NCBI GenBank assembly: GCA_963829705.1
Contig: CAWHJN010000005.1
Span: forward strand, 248,001-312,000
Direction: 5' to 3'
Source of the DNA: CAWHJN01 sp963829705
GTDB taxonomy: Bacteria > Bacteroidota > Rhodothermia > Rhodothermales > BA12
DNA length: 64,000 nt
Below the pieces are notes generated by a model. The model had not been told where the DNA came from and did no database searches. It worked only from the letters and a program-made list of their open reading frames with translations. This document shows positions 33,625-44,100 of this stretch, one piece after another (the stretch's first letter is position 1; each line of letters starts with the position of its first letter). The translations under genes and the position numbers were made by a program.

Positions 33625-34788
33625 TTATCGCCCGCCGGGGCCGTGGTAGCGGAGCGCCAGCAGCGTGATATCGTCCGCCTGCGGCGCGCCGCCCGAGAAT
33701 GCCTCGATGGCGCGGAGCAGGTCGCGCACGACGGCGCCGGGGCTCTCGTCCGTCGCGTCGGCGAGGCAGGCGTGCAGGCGCTCGACGGAGAACTGCTGAC
33801 GCTGCGCGTCGGTGGCCTCGGTCACGCCGTCGGTGTAGAGCACGAGGGCATCGCCCGGCGCAAGCGTGACCGCGCGTGTGTCGTAAGCGAAATCCGCCAG
33901 CAGGCACAGCCCGATGCCGCGCGTGCGGGGCAGCGGCGCGGCACCTCCTCCCGCCGATAGGTGGAACGGCGGCAGGTGCCCGGCGATGCTGTAGCGCACC
34001 TCGCCCGTGCGCGTGTCGAGGATGCCGTAAACGAGCGTGACGAACAGGCGTGCCAGCGTCTCGGGAAAGAGCACCGCGTTCACCCGGCGGAGGCACTCGT
34101 CCGGCGGCATCCCGCCGAGGGCCGTGGCGCGCAGCAGCGTCCGGGTGACGGCCATGAACAGCGCCGCGCCGACGCCCTTGCCCGCCACGTCGCCGATGGA
34201 GAAGCCGAGATGGTCGTCGTCGAGGAGGAAAAAATCGTAGAAGTCGCCGCCCACCTCCTGCGCCGGAATCATCGTCGCGTAGAGGTCGAGGTCGGTGCGG
34301 TCGGGGAAGCGCGACGGCAGCGCCGAGAGCTGGATCTGCGCGGCGATCTCGAGCTCACGCTGGAGCGCGCCCAGGTGCGCGCGCAGCGTGACAGCGCTCC
34401 GCAGCGCGTCGAGTTCGCGGTGCGTCTTGGCGAGCGTCACCTCGAGATCGGCGAAGTCGATGGGCTTGTTGATAAAGTCGAAGGCGCCCCGGTTCATCGC
34501 CGCGCGGATGTTGGACATGTCGCCGTAGGCGGAGACGACAACGACCTTGAGCAGCCGGTCGAGCGCGCCGATGCGGTCGAGCAGCGCCAGCCCGTCCATG
34601 CGCGGCATGTTGAGGTCCGTCAGCACGATCTCGACGGCAGGGTCGGCGTCAAGCGTTTCGAGCGCCTCGACGCCGTCGCCCGCGAAGGCGAATTCCAGCG
34701 CGCCCTCGCGGATCTGCTTCCTGAATTTCTGCCGGACGAGCAGCTCCAGGTCCGGCTCGTCGTCTACCAGAAGAACACGGACGGGCAT
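33625..34788 (-). CDS. Response regulator with PP2C/SpoIIE-type serine phosphatase output
   Basis: 387 residues. An N-terminal receiver (about 1-120; LLVDDEPDLE, phospho-Asp58 in VLTDLNMPRMDG, Lys in INKPID) joins through a short helix to a SpoIIE-like phosphatase. The metal-binding motifs are EVGGDFYDFF, IGDVAGKGVGAALFM, VLYTDGVTEA and QADDITLLAL. Such RsbU-type proteins remove phosphate from anti-sigma antagonist proteins, linking a two-component signal to partner switching; no STAS-domain or anti-sigma kinase gene is in the window. It lies 4 bases after the upstream receiver gene, which overlaps the propeller kinase, so kinase, receiver and phosphatase form an operon. It has the last position in that operon. 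Confidence 0.92.
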   Translation of the reverse strand: MPVRVLLVDDEPDLELLVRQKFRKQIREGALEFAFAGDGVEALETLDADPAVEIVLTDLNMPRMDGLALLDRIGALDRLLKVVVVSAYGDMSNIRAAMNRGAFDFINKPIDFADLEVTLAKTHRELDALRSAVTLRAHLGALQRELEIAAQIQLSALPSRFPDRTDLDLYATMIPAQEVGGDFYDFFLLDDDHLGFSIGDVAGKGVGAALFMAVTRTLLRATALGGMPPDECLRRVNAVLFPETLARLFVTLVYGILDTRTGEVRYSIAGHLPPFHLSAGGGAAPLPRTRGIGLCLLADFAYDTRAVTLAPGDALVLYTDGVTEATDAQRQQFSVERLHACLADATDESPGAVVRDLLRAIEAFSGGAPQADDITLLALRYHGPGGR

Positions 34789-34792
34789 GGCA

Positions 34793-35176
34793 TCAGGAGG
34801 GGGTGAGGGCGCGGAGGCGCGCTTTGAGCTCGTCGAAGTCGAGGGGCTTGGTGAGGTAGCCGTCGCAGCCCTGCGCGGCGGCGCGTTGCCGGAAGTCGTC
34901 GTTGCCGTAAGCGGTCATCATGCAGACGGTCACGGGCGGATGCGGCGGCGAAAGCGCCTTGATGCGGCCGAGCAGCTCCAGCCCGCTCATCTCGGGCATG
35001 TTGATGTCCGAGAGCACAAGTGCCACGTCGGCGTGGGTGTGTTCGAGGTAGGCGAGCGCCTCGGGTCCGGAAAAGGCGAAGGCCAGCTCGACCTCGCCCG
35101 CTTTCGTCTCGCGGCGAAACCGCTGGCGGAAGAGCGGCTCGACGTCGCGTTCGTCGTCCACGATGAGCACGTTCAT
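34793..35176 (-). CDS. Single-domain response regulator
   Basis: 127 residues. The whole protein is a receiver: NVLIVDDERD at the start, phospho-Asp57 in LVLSDINMPEMSG, Thr in MMTAYG and Lys in YLTKPLD. Its ATG overlaps the stop of the preceding propeller kinase (ATGA at 35173-35176), and it ends 4 bases before the phosphatase gene. It resembles the receiver of that phosphatase (ERDVEPLFRQRFRRE against EPDLELLVRQKFRKQ), which suggests duplication. It may compete with that receiver for phosphate from the kinase, as sink or shuttle. This is inference from gene order. Confidence 0.9.
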   Translation of the reverse strand: MNVLIVDDERDVEPLFRQRFRRETKAGEVELAFAFSGPEALAYLEHTHADVALVLSDINMPEMSGLELLGRIKALSPPHPPVTVCMMTAYGNDDFRQRAAAQGCDGYLTKPLDFDELKARLRALTPS

Positions 35177-38100
35177 GGGATCGGCTTCTGTTCGGGTGGG
35201 GGCGTGGCGGGCAGCGACAGCACGAAGGCGGTGCCGGTTCCGTCGGGGCGTTCGACGGTGAGCGTGCCGCCGTGGGCCTGCGCGATCTCGTGCGAGAGCG
35301 AGAGGCCGAGGCCCGTGCCTTCGCCGGTGGGTTTGGTGGTGAAAAACGGCTCGAAGATGCGCCGCCGCACGTCGTCGGGGATGCCGGGGCCGTTGTCCTC
35401 GACGCGCACGACGACCACGCCCGGCTGCCGCCGCGTGACGATCCGCACGGTGGGCACGTAGGGCGCAGCCTGCCCGTTGGACTGCACCTGCCCGACGGCG
35501 TAGAAGGCATTCGAGAGCAGATTGAGTAGCACCCGGCTGATCTCCTGCGGCAGCACCTCGACGCGGCCCACGGTGGGGTCTAAGTCTTTTTCGAGCTGCA
35601 CCTGCACCTCGGGCTGCTGCGCGCGCGCGCCGTGGTAGGCCAGCGTCGCGTACTCGTCGGCGAGGGCGTTGAGGTCGGTGGCCTCGCGCTGGCCCGTGGT
35701 GCCGCGCGCATGCGATAGCATCCCCCGGATGATGCCGTCGGCGCGCTTGCCGTGCTCGGCAATCTTGGTGGCGTTGAGTTCGAGGTCGGCCAGCAGGTCT
35801 TCGACGTCGGCCACGCGCAGGTCGGGGCGCGTGGTAGCCTCGGCGCGCAGCTCGTGGACGAGTTCGCTGGTGAGCTGGGCGAAGTTGTTGACGAAGTTGA
35901 GTGGGTTCTTGATCTCGTGCGCGATGCCCGCGGTGAGCGCGCCGAGCGAGGCGAGCTTCTCCTGGTGGACAAGCTGATCCTGGGTGGATTTGAGGCGTGC
36001 GTGCGTGCTTTCGAGTTCGTGGTAGGCGCGCTCGATCTCGCGGGCCTGTTCGAGGTCGCGCGCCTGCGCCTTCTCGCGCTCGATCCGCACGAGCCGCCGC
36101 CGCTGCACCCGGTCGACGGCGAACACCCCTGCGGCGAAGAGCACGGCGTAGATCACGAAGCTCCACCAGCGCAGCCACCACGGCGGCTGCACGCTGAACG
36201 AATACCGGAGCGGTGCCTCCGTCCACACGCCCGCGTTGTTGGCGGCTATGACCTCGAAGGTGTAGCGGCGGGGCAGGAAAACGGCGGGCAGGTTGGTGTA
36301 GCGCAGGCTCGTCGCCGTCGTATCGGCCGACCAGTCTGTGTCGTAGCCGGTGAGTCGGGTGCGGTAGCGGACGCGCTGTTCGCTGGCGAAGCTGAGGGCG
36401 GCATACTGCACGTTCAGTTCATTGCCGCCCCCGCTGCCCTGCGCGAAATCGAGGTGGGTAAAGGCGAGAAGGGGTGGTGTGGTGTTGGCGGCGTCGCGGT
36501 CGGGGCGGTAGAGGGTAAGGCCACGCGCGCTGCCGTGGTACACCGTCCCGTCCGCGCCAATGGCGATGTCGGCGGGGCCCCACGTTTCGTCGCTGAGCAG
36601 GCCGTCCTGCTTTGTGATGTGCCGCACGGCAACGCGCCGTTCAGGGTCGATCTCGACCATGCCGTCCATGCCGCCGATCCAGAGCGTACCTGTCTTGGGC
36701 GCACGGACGAGCACTTGGTGGTTGGCCCCCGTTTCCGCCTCGGGAATAGCGGGCGTGCGCCGCCCGGGGGTGCCTTCGAGGGCTACCAGGCCGCTGTCGG
36801 AGTTGGCCCAGAGCGCCTCTTCCGTCCACACGATGGAACTGACACTGCCTTCCAGCCAGGGCGCGCCCGAGGCATCGGTGAGCGGCGCAAAGGCCGCCTC
36901 GGTGACTTCGGTGAAACTGGGGGCGGGTTTGGGTGGTCCCGCCCACGCGTCCAGAGCGTCGAGCGAAAAAGGGCGTGTGCTGCGGTAGATGCCGTTGATT
37001 TTAGAACCGACGTAGACGTAGCCACTGTCGTCCGACGCGCTTGACCAGAACTCACCGGTGGGGAGCCCCGAGGCCGTGCCGAACAGAAACCACCGGCCTC
37101 CCGTCACGCAGTAGAGGCCCCGGCCGGTGGCGAAGCAGACTGCCTCACCGGGCGGTTTGCTGCTGCCGACGTTGGCCATGAGCGGAAACGCCCGGCACGT
37201 GTTGGGTCCCGCCATCGAGAAGTTCTTCACGTGCAGCACCGCGTCGAACACCGAAACCGCGCGTGCCGTGCTCCCGCCGGGTGGCAGTGCGGCCGCGGGT
37301 GCGATCACGCTGAGGCCCTGCCGGGTGCCCACCCACAGCCGCTGCTGGCGGTCGGCGCACAGCGTGAAGGCAATGTTGTTGATCAACCCCTCGTCGGCCG
37401 TGACGTGGGCGGCATGCCCGTCCGGCTTCACGAACGCGACGCCTCCAGACGTGCCTACCACCAGCATTGGCGGAGAAGTGCGGCCCGGTAGCGCGAACGA
37501 GAAGTCGGGCAGGATGGCGAGGGCGTCGGTGCCGGGCAGCACAGGGGTCTCGCCCGCGTGCGAATCCCCGGTGTAAAATCGGAAGGCACCGTGGTTGGGG
37601 GGCAGGCGCGACAGGCCGCTGTTCTGCGCCACCCAGATATTGCCCTCACGGTCGCGCATCAGCGCCCAGACGTTGGTTTCCAGCAAGCCGTTGGTGCGGG
37701 TATAGGCGTGTCGCACGTTTCCCGAGGCCGCGTCGATCTCGACGACGCCCGTTTCGAGGCCGCCGACCCAGAGCGTGCCTGGGGCGATCTCCAAGATGGC
37801 GGTGAGGGTCCCCGGGGGAGGCGTCCCTCTGCTCTCGAAGCGTGGTGTAGCGCCCGATGCCACTAGCTTCCACAAAGGAAAGCCGTTGCAGCCGCCCCAG
37901 AGAACGCCTTCGGTGTCTTCGTGAAACACCGCTACCTGAGGACACGGGGCATCGGCGGATGCGATGGTGTGGGGCGCGGAAAGGCCTTCGCCAAACACGA
38001 GCATCCGCCCGTCGACCAAGCTCGCCCACACCGTTCCGTCGCGCCGCGCTTCGAGAGCAAGCACGCGGGCGTTAGGTGTACCGGGAGCCGGAGCGGTGCT

Positions 38101-38664
38101 GAGCGTGTCGGCGCGGACGTTGCCGTCGTCTTCAATCCTGTAATGCACGATGCCGTCCTCTACGCTGCCGAACCATATGTCCCCGCTGCGATCTACGGCA
38201 AGGAGGTTGACTGGGAAAAGAGCGGGTTTCTGGTACAGCGGCACCGCTCCGAGCGAGTCGGTAAACTGGACGCGTTCTCCCGGCAGGTAGTCGGCCAGGG
38301 GTTTTTCCGAGGCGGCCAGCGACTGTGTGCTCGCAACGACCCACAGCCGCCCCGCGCCATCCTCCACCATGCCGAAGACCTGCGTGTCTTCCAGCCCGTC
38401 CTCGCCGGTGTAGAGCTCCATGCGCTGGCCGTCGTAGCGGACGAGGCCCACACCGTAGCTGCCCAGCCAGACGTACCCTTGTGTGTCCTGGTATACGTCC
38501 GTGACGGCGGGCGACGGGAGCGGGTTGATCTCGTTCTGCGTCGTGTAGTGCCGGAAAGGCAACTCCTGGGCGGGGAGGGCCGGGGCGGCGATCCCGACGA
38601 GCAGCGCCAGCCACACGCGCAGAGGAACCGCGCGCCCGGGGAGGGGGGAAACCGGCTTCGTCAT
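35173..38664 (-). CDS. Reg_prop/Y_Y_Y sensor histidine kinase, first gene of a signalling operon
   Basis: 1163 residues with signal peptide (ending ALPAQ). The periplasmic region is a propeller (YQDTQGYVWLGSYGVGLVRY, RDREGNIWVAQNSGLSRLPP, GTLWIGGMDGMVEIDPE), then Y_Y_Y (RVRYRTRLTGYDTDWSAD). One membrane helix (WWSFVIYAVLFAAGVFAV) precedes a long coiled coil. HisKA is of the NtrB type (LTAGIAHEIKNPLNFVNN), and HATPase has LLNLLSNAFYAV, VEDNGPGIPD and GTGLGLSLSHEIA. Unlike the HTCS it has no receiver or DNA-binding domain; the two following genes, coupled by an ATGA overlap and a 4-base gap, supply receivers. The ligand is unknown. It diverges from uvrB across 257 bases in which I see no TAnnTTTG element. 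Confidence 0.9.
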   Translation of the reverse strand: MTKPVSPLPGRAVPLRVWLALLVGIAAPALPAQELPFRHYTTQNEINPLPSPAVTDVYQDTQGYVWLGSYGVGLVRYDGQRMELYTGEDGLEDTQVFGMVEDGAGRLWVVASTQSLAASEKPLADYLPGERVQFTDSLGAVPLYQKPALFPVNLLAVDRSGDIWFGSVEDGIVHYRIEDDGNVRADTLSTAPAPGTPNARVLALEARRDGTVWASLVDGRMLVFGEGLSAPHTIASADAPCPQVAVFHEDTEGVLWGGCNGFPLWKLVASGATPRFESRGTPPPGTLTAILEIAPGTLWVGGLETGVVEIDAASGNVRHAYTRTNGLLETNVWALMRDREGNIWVAQNSGLSRLPPNHGAFRFYTGDSHAGETPVLPGTDALAILPDFSFALPGRTSPPMLVVGTSGGVAFVKPDGHAAHVTADEGLINNIAFTLCADRQQRLWVGTRQGLSVIAPAAALPPGGSTARAVSVFDAVLHVKNFSMAGPNTCRAFPLMANVGSSKPPGEAVCFATGRGLYCVTGGRWFLFGTASGLPTGEFWSSASDDSGYVYVGSKINGIYRSTRPFSLDALDAWAGPPKPAPSFTEVTEAAFAPLTDASGAPWLEGSVSSIVWTEEALWANSDSGLVALEGTPGRRTPAIPEAETGANHQVLVRAPKTGTLWIGGMDGMVEIDPERRVAVRHITKQDGLLSDETWGPADIAIGADGTVYHGSARGLTLYRPDRDAANTTPPLLAFTHLDFAQGSGGGNELNVQYAALSFASEQRVRYRTRLTGYDTDWSADTTATSLRYTNLPAVFLPRRYTFEVIAANNAGVWTEAPLRYSFSVQPPWWLRWWSFVIYAVLFAAGVFAVDRVQRRRLVRIEREKAQARDLEQAREIERAYHELESTHARLKSTQDQLVHQEKLASLGALTAGIAHEIKNPLNFVNNFAQLTSELVHELRAEATTRPDLRVADVEDLLADLELNATKIAEHGKRADGIIRGMLSHARGTTGQREATDLNALADEYATLAYHGARAQQPEVQVQLEKDLDPTVGRVEVLPQEISRVLLNLLSNAFYAVGQVQSNGQAAPYVPTVRIVTRRQPGVVVVRVEDNGPGIPDDVRRRIFEPFFTTKPTGEGTGLGLSLSHEIAQAHGGTLTVERPDGTGTAFVLSLPATPPPEQKPIP

Positions 38665-38921
38665 GGTGGTGGGGCCTGGCCCTCAGAGGAGGACGTGTGG
38701 GCGGCCCGGCTAAAAGAGGAGCACGGGATCGGGACGCGGCACAAACGAAAAAGCGGCCCGAGCAGAGGCGTACCGAGCGAACGAAAACCGGGCACGCGCC
38801 GCGCCGAAGATAGACCATTCCGATCCAAACACGTGTAGCACGCGCCGTATCCGAACCTGACCCGCGCCACAGGGGTGTCAGTCGGGTGCCCGATGTTGGG
38901 CCGTTTCACCTGCCCTTTCCT

Positions 38922-40979
<2,058 letters not shown>

Positions 40980-41163
40980 GCGTCATCCCTGGGGTGCGGC
41001 GAACACACGATGTAACGACCAGAAAAGGAGGGCTTCCAGATGTGCCGACCCGAGGAGGAAACAGGAAATTCGCATTCGGGCCAATTTTCAGGCACCATGT
41101 TACCGGCTTGAACGCCCGTTCCCACGTCACGGGAAATGCTTTGCACTTCAGCCCTTTACGTTC

Positions 41164-44100
41164 GTGCCCACCCGTCAAACTCCTCCGCCCTCACTCGACA
41201 CTTCCGAGTTGCTGCGCGTCCTCACCGCCATCAAGAACGGTGACTTCACTGCCCGTATGTTTGTCGAAGAGAACGGCATCGTCGGGCGCATCGCCGACAC
41301 CCTCAACGCGGTCGTCGAGCAGAACGAGAAGTTGTGCCACGAGCTTGCGCGCATCCGCAATGAGGTAGGCCACAGAGGCCACATTTCGGCCCGTGCCGCC
41401 CTGCCCGGGGTGAGTGGCGGATGGGACGTATGCCTCACTTCCGTCAACGACCTCATCGGCGATCTGGCCCACCCCGTCACCGAAGTCGAGCGCGTGATCG
41501 GTGCCGTCGCCAAAGGCGACCTCTCGCAGAAGATGGAGATGGAGGTGGACGGTCGAAAGGTGAAGGGCGAGTTCTTGCGGACGGGCAAAATCGTCAACAC
41601 GATGGTGGATCGCCTCGCTGCCTTTGCCGACGAGGTGACGCGCGTGGCACGCGAAGTAGGGACGGAAGGCAAGCTCGGTGGGCAGGCCGCTGTCGAGGGT
41701 GTCTCCGGCACGTGGAAAGACCTGACGGACAACGTCAACACGATGGCGAGCAACCTCACCGAGCAGGTGCGCGAGATTGCCAACGTGACGACGGCTGTCG
41801 CTACGGGCGACCTGTCGAAGAAAATCACGGTGGACGTGAAGGGCGAGATCGCGGAGCTGAAGAACACGATCAACACGATGGTGGATCAGCTCTCCAGCTT
41901 CGCCGACGAGGTGACGCGCGTGGCGCGCGAAGTAGGCACCGAGGGCAAACTCGGTGGGCAGGCCGCCGTGCCCGGTGCGCGTGGCACGTGGCGCGACCTG
42001 ACGGACAACGTCAACACGATGGCCGCGAACCTGACGGCACAGGTGCGCGAGATCGCCGACGTGACGACGGCTGTCGCCAACGGCGATCTCAGCCGCACCA
42101 TCACCATCGACGTGAAGGGCGAGATCGCCGAACTCAAGGAAACCATCAACACGATGGTCGATCAGCTCTCCGCCTTTGCCGACGAGGTGACGCGCGTGGC
42201 GCGCGAAGTAGGCACCGAGGGCAAGCTCGGCGGGCAGGCGAAAGTCCCCGGCGCACGCGGCACGTGGCGCGACCTGACGGACAACGTGAACTCGATGGCG
42301 AGCAACCTCACTGTGCAGGTGCGCGAGATCGCCAACGTGACGACGGCTGTCGCTACGGGCGACCTGTCGAAGAAAATCACGGTGGACGTGAAGGGCGAGA
42401 TCGCGGAGTTGAAGAACACCATCAACACGATGGTGGATCAACTTTCCGCCTTTGCCGACGAGGTGACGCGCGTGGCACGCGAAGTAGGAACGGAGGGCAA
42501 GCTCGGTGGGCAGGCGGCTGTCGAGGGCGTCTCCGGCACGTGGCGCGACCTGACGGACAACGTCAACTCGATGGCGAGCAACCTGACGGCGCAGGTGCGC
42601 GAGATCGCCAACGTGACGACGGCTGTCGCTACAGGCGACCTGTCGAAGAAAATCACCATCGACGTGAAGGGTGAGATCGCGGAGTTGAAGAACACGATCA
42701 ACACGATGGTGGATCAGCTCTCCAGCTTCGCCGACGAGGTGACGCGTGTGGCGCGCGAGGTGGGAACGGAGGGCAAGCTCGGCGGGCAGGCGGCTGTCGA
42801 GGGCGTCTCGGGCACGTGGAAAGACCTGACGGACAACGTGAACTCGATGGCCGACAACCTCACCGGCCAGGTGCGCGAGATCGCCGACGTAACGACGGCG
42901 GTGGCAATGGGCGACCTCAGTCGCAAGATCACGGTCGATGTGCGCGGCGAGATCGCGGAGCTGAAGAACACGATCAACACGATGGTCGATCAGCTCTCCA
43001 GCTTCGCCGACGAGGTGACGCGCGTGGCGCGCGAGGTGGGCACCGAGGGCAAGCTCGGTGGGCAGGCGAAGGTCGCGGGCGTATCGGGCGTGTGGGAAGA
43101 CCTGACGGACAGCGTGAACACGATGGCCGACAACCTCACCACGCAGGTGCGCAACATCGCCGAAGTCGTGACGGCCGTCGCGCGCGGTAACCTCGCCAAG
43201 AAACTGTCGGTGGAAGCGCAGGGCGAGATCGCTGAACTGGCCGATACCATCAACGGGATGATCAACACGCTCGCCACCTTCGCCGATCAGGTGACGACGG
43301 TGGCGCGCGAGGTAGGCATCGAAGGCAAGCTCGGCGGGCAGGCCGAGGTGCCGGGCGCGTCGGGCACGTGGCGCGACCTGACGGACAACGTGAACCGGCT
43401 GGCGGCCAACCTCACCACGCAGGTGCGCGCCATCACAGAGGTGACAACAGCCGTGGCCGAGGGCGACCTGTCCAAGACGATCACCGTTGAGGCGGCGGGC
43501 GAGGTGGCGGATCTCAAGGACAACGTCAACGAGATGATCCGCAACCTCAAGGACACCACGCGCAAGAACACCCAGCAGGACTGGCTCAAGACCAACCTCG
43601 CCAAGTTCACGCAACTGCTCCAGGGCCAGAAGAACCTGACGACGGTTTCCAAGCTCATCCTATCCGAGTTGGCTCCGTTGGTAGGCGCGCAGCATGGCGT
43701 GTTCTACGTCTCCGAGGCCGTCGAGTCCGAGACCGAACCCATCCTGCGCCTGCTGGCCTCGTACGCGTTCAAGGAGCGAAAGGGCCTTAGCAACCGCTTC
43801 CGGCTGGGCGAGGGGCTCGTGGGGCAGTGTGCGCTCGAACGCGAGCGCATCCTGCTCACCGATGTGCCCGAGGACTACGTCGAGATCAACTCGGGCCTGG
43901 GCAGCGCCCGCCCGCGCACCATCATCGCCATCCCCGTGCTGTTCGAGGGGGCGGTGAAGGCGGTCATCGAACTGGCGTCGTTCAACACGTTTAGCGACAT
44001 CCACCTCACGTTCCTCGATCAGCTTACCGAGTCCATCGGCATCGTGCTCAACACGATCGAGGCGAACATGCGGACGGAGACGCTGCTGTCGCAGTCGCAA

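Noticed and set aside
41620..43560. Regular 276-bp period as a CRISPR array or satellite
   Set aside because: The period is an exact multiple of three, the units are coding HAMP modules in one frame and there are no unique spacers.
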